Position numbers and translations under genes: made by a program | The notes under the pieces: generated by a model | Told to the model about the DNA's origin: nothing | Seen by the model: only the letters and a program-made list of their open reading frames with translations | Databases searched by the model: none | In this document: positions 27,297 through 35,269 of the stretch, piece by piece | Position numbering within the stretch: position 1 is the stretch's first letter | Layout: every line of letters starts with the position of its first letter | Origin: Pseudomonadota bacterium | Lineage (GTDB): Bacteria; Pseudomonadota; Gammaproteobacteria; Burkholderiales; Burkholderiaceae_C | Direction: 5' to 3' | Length of the DNA: 64,000 bases | NCBI GenBank assembly: GCA_021848345.1 | Contig: JAJZUV010000004.1 | Location: 86,894-150,893, forward strand

Positions 27297-28211
27297 ATGC
27301 GGTATCAAGCGGTTCTTGACCGAGTGCATCGGGAGATCCAGCCCTGGATCGGCGGCGGCGAGGTCGCGCGCTACATCCCCGAGCTGGCGCGTGTCTCGCC
27401 GCGCAAGTTCGGCATGGCGGTGGTCACCGTCGACGGACAGGCGTACGCGGTCGGCGACGCCGACGAGCGCTTTTCGATCCAGAGCATCTCCAAGCTGTTC
27501 GCCTGCACCCTGGCGTTTCAGCTGCTCGGCGACGAACTGTGGAAGCGGGTCGGGCGAGAACCGTCGGGAACGGCGTTCAACTCCCTGGTCCAGCTGGAGA
27601 CCGAACGCGGCAAGCCCCGCAACCCCTTCATCAACGCGGGGGCGCTGGTGGTCACGGACGTGCTGGCGCGGCGCTTCGTGCGCGCCGAGACCGCGGTGGT
27701 CGAATTCCTCCGCCGGCTGATCGCGGTGCCCGACCTCGACTACGACCCTCGCGTCGCGCTGTCGGAACTGGAGCACGGAAAGCGCAACCGCGCCATCGCG
27801 CATTTCATCGACAGCTTCGGCAACATGCGCATGCCCCCCGATCTCGTGGTCGAGGCCTATTGCCGCCAATGCGCGATCTCGATGAGTTGCCTGGAACTGG
27901 CCCGCGCCGGCCTGTTCCTGGCCAACGGCGGCGTGGCGCCGATCACCGGCGAGCGCATTCTCGACCCCAGCTCGGCCAAGCGCCTGTCGGCCCTGATGCT
28001 GACCTGCGGCACCTACGACGCCGCGGGCGACTTCGTGTACCGCGTCGGACTGCCCGCGAAAAGCGGGGTCGGCGGCGGAATCCTGGCGGTGCTTCCGGGC
28101 GAGATGGCCGTCTGCGTCTGGTCTCCCGGGCTCGACGCCAACGGAAACTCCTACGCCGGGGTCGAGGCGCTGGAACGGATGACCACCTACACCGGCCGCT
28201 CGATCTTCTGA
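27297..28211 (+). CDS. glsA: Glutaminase A
   Basis: The 304-residue protein is a serine-dependent glutaminase: the S-x-x-K motif in FSIQSISKLFACTLA, NPFINAGALVVTDVL, LARAGLFLANGG, LMLTCGTYDAAGDFVYRVGLPAKSGVGGGI. It deamidates glutamine to glutamate and ammonia in the cytosol, often for acid resistance or nitrogen balance. Length and motifs are complete. I chose the ATG at 27297; a TTG at 27288 is an alternative. The preceding orphan amino-acid-type binding protein on the same strand may be functionally linked. Confidence 0.94.
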   Translation: MRYQAVLDRVHREIQPWIGGGEVARYIPELARVSPRKFGMAVVTVDGQAYAVGDADERFSIQSISKLFACTLAFQLLGDELWKRVGREPSGTAFNSLVQLETERGKPRNPFINAGALVVTDVLARRFVRAETAVVEFLRRLIAVPDLDYDPRVALSELEHGKRNRAIAHFIDSFGNMRMPPDLVVEAYCRQCAISMSCLELARAGLFLANGGVAPITGERILDPSSAKRLSALMLTCGTYDAAGDFVYRVGLPAKSGVGGGILAVLPGEMAVCVWSPGLDANGNSYAGVEALERMTTYTGRSIF

Positions 28212-28306
28212 CCCGGCGCGGTGCCGGAAGCGACAAGCCGAGGCTGCCGGCGGGCGCGGCGCGTCGCGCGGCCCCTGCGCTACGGCAACGGCGTGGCGAC
28301 GACTCG

Positions 28307-28939
28307 CTAGCGACGCGCCTGCGTGGCCACGCGCAACGCCAGCACGCTGAGCACGGTTCCCATCATCCACCGCTGCACCGAGATCCAGGCGGGATGACGC
28401 GCGAGGAGTCTCGCAATCGAGCCGGCCAGGCACACGATCGCGGCATTGACGCTCAGACTGATCCCGATCTGGGTGAGCCCGAGCACCAGCGACTGGGCAA
28501 GCACCGAGCCATGGCCGGGGTCGATGAACTGCGGCAGCAGCGACAGGTACAACACTGCGATCTTGGGGTTGAGCAGGTTGGTGAGCAAGCCCATCGCGAA
28601 CAGCTTGCGCGGCCGGTCCATCGGGAGCTCGCGTACCTGGAACGGGGAGTGTCCGCCCGGCCTGACCGCCTGCCATGCCAGGTACAGCAGGTACAGCGCG
28701 CCGCCGAAGCGCAGCGCGTCATAGGCGAACGGCACGGCCAGCACGAGGGCCGTGATCCCGAACGCGGCGCACAACATGTAGGACACGAAACCCAGGGCCA
28801 CGCCGGCCAGCGACACGAGCCCAGCGCGGCGCCCCTGCGAGATCGAGCGTGAGATCAGGTACAGCATGTTGGGCCCCGGCGTCAGCACCATGCCGAGCGC
28901 GACCAGGGCAAAGGCGATCAGGTGGGTCCACGAGGGCAT
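28307..28939 (-). CDS. LysE/RhtB family amino acid exporter
   Basis: The 210-residue integral membrane protein has about six hydrophobic helices and the LysE/RhtB signature GMVLTPGPNMLYLISRSISQGRRAG near the N terminus, then FAMGLLTNLLNPKIAVLYLSLLPQF. Members export lysine, homoserine, threonine or related amino acids. The ATG at 28939 has a GGAGA ribosome binding site; the 15 residues upstream in the open frame are not conserved. It is convergent with glsA. Substrate not readable. Confidence 0.9.
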   Translation of the reverse strand: MPSWTHLIAFALVALGMVLTPGPNMLYLISRSISQGRRAGLVSLAGVALGFVSYMLCAAFGITALVLAVPFAYDALRFGGALYLLYLAWQAVRPGGHSPFQVRELPMDRPRKLFAMGLLTNLLNPKIAVLYLSLLPQFIDPGHGSVLAQSLVLGLTQIGISLSVNAAIVCLAGSIARLLARHPAWISVQRWMMGTVLSVLALRVATQARR

Positions 28940-29105
28940 GGCGGTCTCCGGTTCGGCGCGCCCCAGGCCTGGCATGGAGCGCATGCGGCGCGTGCGCGGG
29001 GGGACTCCACCCGCACGAACAATCTACGCCGCCCGCCCCGCGCGCGACAGGTGCACGGGCCTGCCATTTCGGCCAGTACAGTTTTCGACGCCCCGCCGAC
29101 GCCCA

Positions 29106-29894
29106 TCAGACCGGGCAGTTGGATGACGCGAGGTCGCGCGAGATCTGCTCGGCGGCGCTGCGTACCTCGGGCACGAGGGCGGCCACGCGTGCTTCATCCA
29201 TCCTCACGACGGGAGCCGTCACGCTGACGCTGGCCACGGGTCGTCCCTGGCGGTCGAAGATGGGGGCCGCGACACAGACGATCCCCTCCTCGTGTTCCCC
29301 GCGGTCGATGGCCACGCCTTCACGACGGATGTGCTCGAACTCCGCGCGCAGACCGGCCCTCGAGGTGATGGTGTTCGGCGTGTGGCGCGTCAGGCCGAGC
29401 CGACCGATCACGTCGTCCCGCTCGGCCTCGGGAAGATGCGCGCCGATCGCCTTGCCGACCCCGGTGCAGTACAGCGGCCCGCGCCGACCCACCGAGGAAA
29501 ACAGGCGCAGCGCCTTCGGACTTTCGCGTTTGTCGATGTAGATGATCTCGACATCGTCGCGCACCGCGAGGTGGACGGTCTCCTGCGTGCTGTGCCACAG
29601 GGCGTCGACGTGGCGCGCGGCCACCTGGCGCAGGTCGATCGAGGCCCAGGCGCGGCTGGCCAGTTCCATCAGACCGAGTGCCGGCCGGTAGGTCCGGTCG
29701 GACCCATGATGGCGAATCAGCCCGGCGTCGGTGAGTTCGCGCAGCAGTCGGTGCAGCGTGGCCTTCGGCAGTCCGGTGCGCTCGAGCAGGGCGCTGAACC
29801 CGGCGGGCGGCTCGGCGAGGCTGACGATCCGGAGCAGCGCCAGGGCCTTGGCAATGCTCGACGAGGTCTCGGGGGGCGAAGCTTCCTGGCTCAT
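29106..29894 (-). CDS. IclR family transcriptional regulator
   Basis: The 262-residue protein has an N-terminal IclR winged helix (SIAKALALLRIVSLAEPPAGFSALLERTGLPKATLHRLLREL) and the C-terminal IclR effector domain (YIDKRESPKALRLFSSVGRRGPLYCTGVGKAI, GIVCVAAPIFDRQGRPVASVSV). It is divergent from the sugar-type ABC operon. The intergenic region carries GTTCC/GGAAC palindromes of the IclR type over a strong promoter, so this protein most likely represses or activates the transporter in response to the substrate or a breakdown product. Confidence 0.91.
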   Translation of the reverse strand: MSQEASPPETSSSIAKALALLRIVSLAEPPAGFSALLERTGLPKATLHRLLRELTDAGLIRHHGSDRTYRPALGLMELASRAWASIDLRQVAARHVDALWHSTQETVHLAVRDDVEIIYIDKRESPKALRLFSSVGRRGPLYCTGVGKAIGAHLPEAERDDVIGRLGLTRHTPNTITSRAGLRAEFEHIRREGVAIDRGEHEEGIVCVAAPIFDRQGRPVASVSVTAPVVRMDEARVAALVPEVRSAAEQISRDLASSNCPV

Positions 29895-30048
29895 GGGGCC
29901 TTTCCGTGTGCGGCGGGACCTTGCAGGGTCTCCATGCGAATCCCGCCGGATTGCGATTCGATCCGATGGAACCCTCGCGGCCCGGTGAACCCGCGAAGCG
30001 CGCCCGGCAAGGCGACCGCGAAGCCACGCGGGTTTATCCAATCCGGAT

Positions 30049-30110
30049 TTGACAACGGACAAATTCAGGTTCTAGCATGAATATAGAACCAAGTTCCATT
30101 ATACGGAACT
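30049..30110 (+). promoter_or_regulatory. Promoter with IclR-type palindromes
   Basis: TTGACA at 30049-30054 and TAGCAT at 30073-30078, 18 bases apart, form a good sigma-70 promoter reading into the ABC operon. Two palindromes overlap it: GGTTCTA...TAGAACC at 30068-30090 and AGTTCC-ATTATAC-GGAACT at 30092-30110. The second has the form of many IclR-family operators. Sites over the -10 and start point suggest repression. The remaining 126 bases to the first gene hold no further feature I can support. Confidence 0.65.
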
Positions 30111-30236
30111 CGGACAGCGGCCGAAAGGCCGAGTGGGCTGGACCCCGAGGGGCGCCATTTCCGCGACCGCCATCCGGTCGCGGGCCTCCGAGGCACGACC
30201 GGCCCGATCATGCCGTCGATAGCGATAGGAGGAGAC

Positions 30237-31268
30237 ATGAAGACCAGCACGATCCTGCTTGCGGCCAGCTGCATCGGCGCGGCCATGCTGCCGGCCGCGT
30301 CCGCGCAAGCGGCGCAGCAAAGCGCCGCGCAGATGATCCTGGGGGTGTCGAAGGACACATGCGTGAACCCCCACCCCAGCCACGTGAAGCTGTCGACCCT
30401 CGTGGTCGGCTTTTCGCAGTCGCAGGGCAACCAGAATCCGTTCCGCGCCGAGGAAACGAAATCCCTGCGCGAGGCGGCGAATCAGGTACACGCGAAGCGC
30501 TACATCTACACCAATGCGCATTCCAACGCGGCGAAACAGGTCGCCGACGTCGAGAGCATGATCAACCAGGGCGCGCAGGCCCTGGTGATCGCGCCGCTCA
30601 ACTCCACCGGACTGCAACCCGCCTTCGCCCAGTCGGTGGCGAAACACATCCCGATCATCACCATCGACCGCGAGACGGCCGGCACCCACTGCTCGGACTT
30701 CCTGAGCTTCGTCGGCTCGGACTTCTATAACCAGGGGGTGATCGTCGGCCAGGAACTGGCCAAGGCCACCGGCGGTCACGCGGTGATCGCCGAAATCCAG
30801 GGCGCCTACGGCAATTCGGTCGAGACCGCGAGAACCAAGGGCTTCGCCGATGCGATCGCCAAATTCCCCGGCATGAAACTCGTCGCCGCGCAGACCGGCA
30901 ACTGGTCGACCACCGACGCGCAGAAGGTGGTGAGCCAGATCCTGCTCGCGCATCCCGACGTCAACGCGATCTACACCCAGAGCGACACGATGGCCTACGG
31001 CGCCATCACCGCCCTGCGCAACGCCGGCAAGAAGCCGGGGGACGTGAAGATCGTCACCATCGACGGCACCAAGCAGGGCGTGCAGGACATCGTCTCCGGC
31101 TGGATCTACGCCGATGACGAGACCAACCCGCGCTTCGGGCCGATCGCCATGCAGGAGATCCAGAACTGGCTCGACGGCAAGCCGGTGCCGCAGAAGATCA
31201 CCATCCGGGATCATCTGTACACCCCCGCGAATGCCAAGACGGCGCTGGCCGGCGGCGTACCCTACTGA
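30237..31268 (+). CDS. Sugar ABC transporter substrate-binding protein
   Basis: The 343-residue protein has a signal peptide (MKTSTILLAASCIGAAMLPAASAQA, cleavage near residue 25) and a type I sugar-binding fold (Peripla_BP_4): VVGFSQSQGNQNPFRAEETKSL, DVESMINQGAQALVIAPLNSTG, IITIDRETAG, ALRNAGKKPGDVKIVTIDGT. The VGFSQ opening and gene order (binding protein, double ATPase, two permeases) resemble the YtfQRT-YjfF galactofuranose system, so a pentose or furanose-type sugar is plausible but unproven. The ATG at 30237 has a very strong AGGAGGAG site. It leads the operon. Confidence 0.9.
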   Translation: MKTSTILLAASCIGAAMLPAASAQAAQQSAAQMILGVSKDTCVNPHPSHVKLSTLVVGFSQSQGNQNPFRAEETKSLREAANQVHAKRYIYTNAHSNAAKQVADVESMINQGAQALVIAPLNSTGLQPAFAQSVAKHIPIITIDRETAGTHCSDFLSFVGSDFYNQGVIVGQELAKATGGHAVIAEIQGAYGNSVETARTKGFADAIAKFPGMKLVAAQTGNWSTTDAQKVVSQILLAHPDVNAIYTQSDTMAYGAITALRNAGKKPGDVKIVTIDGTKQGVQDIVSGWIYADDETNPRFGPIAMQEIQNWLDGKPVPQKITIRDHLYTPANAKTALAGGVPY

Positions 31269-31273
31269 GCCCC

Positions 31274-32788
31274 GTGTCCGCGCTCGTTCTTGAAACGGCC
31301 GCCGTCTCGAAGCGCTTCGGCGCGGTGCAGGCGCTGGACGCGGTGTCGCTGAGCCTGAACGCCGGCGAGGTGCATGGACTTGCCGGCGAGAACGGTGCCG
31401 GCAAGTCCACGCTGATCAAGCTGTTGACCGGGTTCCACCAACCCGACGACGGCACGATCAGGCTGGGCGGCGACGCCGTGCGCTTCGACTCCCCGCGCGC
31501 CGCCCAGCGCCACGGCATCAGCGCGGCGTACCAGGAAATCAACCTGATTCCCGAACGCGACGTGGCCGAGAACCTGTTCCTCGGCCACGAGCCCCGGCGC
31601 TTCGGCTGGCTGATCGACCGGCGCCGCATGGAGGCCGAGGCGCAGTCGCTGCTGGCTCGTTACGAGCTGCGCATCGATCCGCGGGCCCGCCTCGGCACCC
31701 TCGGGCTCGGGCTGCAGCAGATGGTGGCGATCGCCCGCGGCATCCGGCTCGGCGCCAAGGTGGTGATTCTCGACGAGCCGACGTCCGCGCTCACCGGCGG
31801 CGAAGTCGAGACCCTGTTCCGCGTGGTCGACCGACTGAAGGCCGAGCGCATCGCGATCCTGTTCGTCAGCCACCGGCTTTCGGAGTGCTACCGGCTCTGC
31901 GACCGTTTCTCGGTGTTGCGCGACGGCCGCCTGGTGGTGAGCGCCCCGGCCGCGGACCTTCCGCGCCAGGCCCTGATCGCCGCCATGCTGGGACGCAGCG
32001 CGGAAACCCTGCAGCGCCAGCACGCGCCGCGCGGGGCGACCCTGGGCGCCCCGGCGCTGGCGGCACGCCGCCTCGGCTGGCGCAACCGGGTGCGCGACGT
32101 TTCCTACGAGGTCATGCCCGGCGAGGTGGTGGGTCTCGCCGGCCTGCTCGGCTCCGGACGCACCGAGACCATGAAGGCCAGCTTCGGCATCGAGACGCCG
32201 GGCTCCGGCACCGTCGAGGTGGCCGGGCGCACGCTGTCGGCCCCCTCGCCCGAGCGATCCATCGCCGCCGGTCTGGCCTTCCTGTCCGAAGACCGCCGCG
32301 CGGAGGGCATCTTCCCCAAGCTCTCGGTGGCCGAGAACCTGACGGCCTGCGCGTTGCGCCGCATCTCCCGCTACGGCTTCGTCTCCCGGCGCCGGCAGAC
32401 CGAGATGGTGACCGAGTTCATGCGCGTGCTCGGCATCAAGGCCGCGGGACCCGACGCGCCCATCACCTCGCTGTCCGGCGGCAACCAGCAGAAGGTCCTG
32501 CTGGCGCGCTGCCTGGCCACCCAGCCGCGGGCCATCATGCTCGACGACCCCACGCGAGGCATCGACGTCGGGGCCAAGGCGGAGGTGCACGACGCGATTC
32601 GCCGGCTCGTCGAGCGTGGGCTCGGCGTGCTGGTGACCTCTTCGGAAATGGAGGAACTCATGGTCCTGGCCGACCGCCTGGTCATCCTGGATGAAGGTCG
32701 TGTCGTGGACACGATGCCCACCGCGGGTGCCAGCGTGCAGGACGTACTCGACCGCCTGGCGGCTCCACGCGACAGGGCGGATTCATGA
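31274..32788 (+). CDS. Sugar ABC transporter ATP-binding protein (two ATPase domains)
   Basis: The 504-residue protein has two ABC cassettes as in RbsA/MglA. The first has Walker A GENGAGKSTL, a shortened signature region (LGLGLQQM) and Walker B VVILDEPTSAL. The second has GLLGSGRTE at Walker A, a SLSGGNQQKVLLARCLA signature and AIMLDDPTRGIDVG. The second Walker A lacks the usual GKS, typical of this group. A GTG start at 31274 lies five bases after the binding-protein stop. Its stop codon overlaps an ATG (ATGA at 32785) that opens the repeat-encoded small frame. Confidence 0.92.
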   Translation: MSALVLETAAVSKRFGAVQALDAVSLSLNAGEVHGLAGENGAGKSTLIKLLTGFHQPDDGTIRLGGDAVRFDSPRAAQRHGISAAYQEINLIPERDVAENLFLGHEPRRFGWLIDRRRMEAEAQSLLARYELRIDPRARLGTLGLGLQQMVAIARGIRLGAKVVILDEPTSALTGGEVETLFRVVDRLKAERIAILFVSHRLSECYRLCDRFSVLRDGRLVVSAPAADLPRQALIAAMLGRSAETLQRQHAPRGATLGAPALAARRLGWRNRVRDVSYEVMPGEVVGLAGLLGSGRTETMKASFGIETPGSGTVEVAGRTLSAPSPERSIAAGLAFLSEDRRAEGIFPKLSVAENLTACALRRISRYGFVSRRRQTEMVTEFMRVLGIKAAGPDAPITSLSGGNQQKVLLARCLATQPRAIMLDDPTRGIDVGAKAEVHDAIRRLVERGLGVLVTSSEMEELMVLADRLVILDEGRVVDTMPTAGASVQDVLDRLAAPRDRADS

Positions 32789-32940
32789 GCGCCCCGCACG
32801 GCCGCTCCGAAGGGGCGCTCCACTCCCTCGGGGAGTCGAGCGTAGCGAGGTGGGCCGTCCGGAGCGCCCCGCACGGCCGCTCCGAAGAGGCGCTCCACTC
32901 CCTCGGGGAGTCGAGCGTAGCGAGGTGGGCCGATCGATGA
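32785..32940 (+). CDS. Possible 51-residue repeat-encoded coupling ORF
   Basis: An ATG overlapping the ATPase stop (ATGA, 32785-32788) opens a frame that runs through both copies of the tandem repeat and ends in a TGA overlapping the permease ATG (ATGA, 32937-32940). It would encode two nearly identical units (SAPHGRSE-G/E-ALHSLGESSVARWA). Because the repeat period is 75 bases, the frame is kept, and ATPase, small ORF and permease form an unbroken chain of ATGA overlaps. There is no family match. It may have no role as a protein and serve only as a translational bridge. Confidence 0.35.
   Translation: MSAPHGRSEGALHSLGESSVARWAVRSAPHGRSEEALHSLGESSVARWADR
32787..32932 (+). repeat. Two tandem copies of a 71-bp GC-rich repeat (75-bp period)
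   Basis: Copy one is 32787-32857 and copy two 32862-32932; they differ at a single base (G/A at position 27 of the unit). Each holds a perfect small hairpin (ACTCCC-TCG-GGGAGT), extended outward by GCTC/GAGC with one mismatch. ATGAGCGCC is present on both sides (32785-32793 and 32937-32945), as if the block was inserted into the original ATPase-permease overlap with a short duplication. It looks like a REP-like or dispersed small repeat; no second locus is seen in this window. Confidence 0.85.
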
Positions 32941-33920
32941 GCGCCGCCATGAACAGCAACTCCCGTCTCGCCGGACTCGCGGCGCTCGCCGGGCACGACA
33001 CGCCGGCGGCGATGCTGCGCGCCTTCAGCGTGTACATCGCCTTCGCCCTGCTCGTGCTGGTCGACCTGATGTTCACGCCGGGTTTCCGCAATCCCTTCGT
33101 GATCCGCAACCTGCTGTTCCAGGCCTCGCCGATCATTCTCATCACCCTCGGGCAAAGCCTGGCGATCGGCACCCGCGGCATCGATCTCTCGGTCGGCTCG
33201 TCGATGGCGCTCGCCGCGTCGGTGATGGCCCTCGCGCTGCCCGCCGGCACGCCTGTCGCGCTGCTCGCGGCGCTGGGAACCGGCCTGGCCGTGGGGCTGC
33301 TCAACGGCGCGCTCATCGCCTTTTTCGACATCAACCCGCTGATCTCCAGCCTGGCGCTGCTGGTGACCGCCCGCGGCTTCGCCGAGGCGCTGCTGGACGG
33401 GTCGCGGGCACCGCTTCCCACGGGCGGCATGTTCGACTGGCTGGGCATCGGCTCCGTGTCCCTCGTGCCGACGGTGGCGATCATCGCGCTGGCGCTGGCA
33501 GCCATGGTGGCACTGGTCGTGCGCGCCACCGTGTTCGGGCGCAGCCTCGTGTTCATCGGCGCCAACCAGGCGGCGGCGCGCATCGCCGGCATCAAGGTGC
33601 GGCGCACCCTGTTCGCCGTGTATGCCGCCAGCGGACTGCTCGCGGGACTGGCCGGCGTGTTCGCGGCGGCACGGCTGGGCGCGGCGGATCCGAACTACAT
33701 CGGGTTGAATTTCGAGCTGGACGCGATCGCTGCCGCGGTGATCGGAGGCACCCCGCTGTCCGGCGGCCGGGTGTCCATCGCCGGCGGCGTGTTCGGCGTC
33801 CTGCTCCTGCAGGTCCTGGGGGCGAGCTTCATCATGAACGACATCAACTTCAGCTACGCGCAGATCCTCAAGGCGGTGTTCATCGTCGCCGCGCTCTACC
33901 TTCAGCGAGCCGGCGGATGA
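32937..33920 (+). CDS. Sugar ABC transporter permease 1
   Basis: The 327-residue membrane protein belongs to the BPD_transp_2 (RbsC-like) family: LITLGQSLAIGTRGIDLSVGSSMALA near the N terminus, NGALIAFFDINPLISSLALLVTARG in the middle and DAIAAAVIGGTPLSGGRVSIAGGVFGVLLLQ near the C terminus. Eight to ten hydrophobic helices are visible. The first ATG at 32937 follows the tandem repeat; a second at 32949 is possible. It overlaps permease 2 by ATGA, so the two are translationally coupled and probably form the heterodimeric channel. Confidence 0.91.
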   Translation: MSAAMNSNSRLAGLAALAGHDTPAAMLRAFSVYIAFALLVLVDLMFTPGFRNPFVIRNLLFQASPIILITLGQSLAIGTRGIDLSVGSSMALAASVMALALPAGTPVALLAALGTGLAVGLLNGALIAFFDINPLISSLALLVTARGFAEALLDGSRAPLPTGGMFDWLGIGSVSLVPTVAIIALALAAMVALVVRATVFGRSLVFIGANQAAARIAGIKVRRTLFAVYAASGLLAGLAGVFAAARLGAADPNYIGLNFELDAIAAAVIGGTPLSGGRVSIAGGVFGVLLLQVLGASFIMNDINFSYAQILKAVFIVAALYLQRAGG

Positions 33921-34903
33921 GCGGCGCACCGGCGAACTCGGCGGACGCCGCGGCCCCGGATACGGAACGCCGCGCGCGGATCATCGCGCTGATCCAGTCG
34001 CGCGGCGCCATCGTGGTCCTGGCGATCGCCGGGATCATCGCCAGCGCCGTGTTTCCCTATTTCGCGACCCTGGACAATTTCCAGAACATCGGCACCGCGG
34101 CAAGCTTCGTCGGCCTGGTGACCATCGGCCAGACCTTCGTGATCATCCTCGGCGGATTCGATCTGTCGGTGGGATCGGTCATCGGGCTCGGCTCGGTGCT
34201 GGCGGCCTATGCCGTGCCCTACGGCTGGGTGCCGGCCCTGCTGCTTCCCTGCCTAGCCGGCGGCGCCGTCGGACTGATCGACGGACTGCTGATCGCGCGT
34301 GCCGGCATGGCTCCCTTCATCGTCACGCTGGCCGCCCTGCTCGGCGTGCGTGGCCTGGACCTGCTGCTGGCCAAGAGCAGCATGGTCATCGTCCAACCCG
34401 GCGTGTTCGGCCTGATCGCCAACGGAACGATGTTCGGGGTCGGCAACCTGATCTGGATCCTGCTCGGCGCCTTCGCGCTCGCGGCGCTGGTGCTGAACCG
34501 CTCGCGCTTCGGCGTCGCCGTGTTCGCCATCGGCGGCAACGAGGAGGCTGCGCGCATGCTGGGCGTCCCCGTCACCGCGGTGAAGGTCGCCACCTACGCG
34601 CTGTCCGGCACGCTGGCGGGTCTGGCCGGCGCCTTGCTGGGCGCGCATCTGTCCTCCGGGCTGTCGACCGCGGGGCAAGGCGACGAGTTGCGCTCCATCG
34701 CCGCCGCCGTCATCGGCGGGGTGCTGCTGACGGGCGGGGTCGGCACGATGGCCGGTGCCCTGTCGGGCGTGCTTCTGCTCGGGGTGATCGAGAACGTGAT
34801 CGATCAGATCGGCAACCTGAGTTCCTACTACCAGAACCTCGCCTCCGGCCTGTTCCTGCTCATCGCCGTGCTGATCCAGGCCACCCTGATGCGCAGGAAG
34901 TGA
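33917..34903 (+). CDS. Sugar ABC transporter permease 2
   Basis: The 328-residue protein is a second BPD_transp_2 permease: LVTIGQTFVIILGGFDLSVGSVIGLGSVLAAY, AGMAPFIVTLAALLGVRGLDLL, NEEAARMLGVPVTAVKVATYALSGTLAGLAG, IAAAVIGGVLLTGGVGTMAGALSGVLLL. About ten hydrophobic segments are present. Its ATG overlaps the stop of permease 1 (ATGA). Two different permeases with one ATPase and one binding protein is the arrangement of the YtfQRT-YjfF and related transporters. It is the last gene of the operon, followed by a terminator-like repeat. Confidence 0.91.
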   Translation: MSGAPANSADAAAPDTERRARIIALIQSRGAIVVLAIAGIIASAVFPYFATLDNFQNIGTAASFVGLVTIGQTFVIILGGFDLSVGSVIGLGSVLAAYAVPYGWVPALLLPCLAGGAVGLIDGLLIARAGMAPFIVTLAALLGVRGLDLLLAKSSMVIVQPGVFGLIANGTMFGVGNLIWILLGAFALAALVLNRSRFGVAVFAIGGNEEAARMLGVPVTAVKVATYALSGTLAGLAGALLGAHLSSGLSTAGQGDELRSIAAAVIGGVLLTGGVGTMAGALSGVLLLGVIENVIDQIGNLSSYYQNLASGLFLLIAVLIQATLMRRK

Positions 34904-34910
34904 TGACGTA

Positions 34911-34974
34911 CCCCCAGGCCGTCCGCGTTCTCCGTCGCGCGGCCAGGCAGCCTGACCACGCCTGGGGGCTTTGT
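34911..34974 (+). terminator. Terminator-like inverted repeat after the ABC operon
   Basis: CCCCCAGGC at 34911-34919 and GCCTGGGGG at 34960-34968 are exact inverted copies and are followed by CTTTGTT. The 40-base loop holds its own smaller AGGC/GCCT pairing. The short T-run makes it a moderate intrinsic terminator candidate. The next promoter starts inside its tail. Confidence 0.45.
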
Positions 34975-35003
34975 TGACAGGCTCGCGAAGCGGCTCCTAG
35001 CAT
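34974..35003 (+). promoter_or_regulatory. Sigma-70-type promoter of the Nramp operon
   Basis: TTGACA (34974-34979) and TAGCAT (34998-35003) are separated by 18 bases, the same boxes and spacing as the promoter of the ABC operon at 30049. Transcription would begin near 35009, giving an unusually long leader of about 260 bases before the first ribosome binding site. Confidence 0.55.
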
Positions 35004-35008
35004 GCGAG

Positions 35009-35269
35009 AGCTTTCACTCCTGCCCGTTCGGGTTCGTGATCACCATGGACTGTGACCCTAGTCGATTGTCGTTGAGCGCCTGAACCAGGCCCGCGAGAGC
35101 TGACTGTCACGGTCCAGCCATCGCCAGCCTGGGAAGGCTGGTGGTGGCGCAGGGGCTAGCCATGAAGGCAGGCCCACGTTCCTCCCCCGTTTCCCTTCAT
35201 GGACGCATGCGCGCCGGAATCGGCGCGTGCGCGCCGGTACGTGCCATTCGCGCACGCAAGGAGGACATC
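35009..35269 (+). ncRNA. Structured 5' leader RNA upstream of the Nramp operon (candidate riboregulator)
   Basis: The leader contains an 11-bp long-range helix (UGGACUGUGAC, 35046-35056, with GUCACGGUCCA, 35106-35116, one G-U pair). This helix encloses a GCCUG-AAC-CAGGC hairpin (35078-35090). It is followed by a 12-bp hairpin (35118-35129 with 35136-35147, loop UGGGAA, two G-U wobbles). A further GC hairpin (about 35204-35231) lies ahead of the AAGGAGG site at 35258. G-U pairs keeping helices intact suggest selection at RNA level. I could not match it to the yybP-ykoY or M-box riboswitches, which usually control Mn and Mg transporters. Ligand and mechanism unknown. Confidence 0.5.

Noticed and set aside
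32785..32860. Permease start at the ATG overlapping the ATPase stop (32785)
   Set aside because: That ATG is not in frame with the permease; the permease frame starts at 32937.
35009..35269. yybP-ykoY (Mn) or M-box (Mg) riboswitch before Nramp
   Set aside because: Conserved core blocks of these classes could not be found, so only a generic structured leader is claimed.
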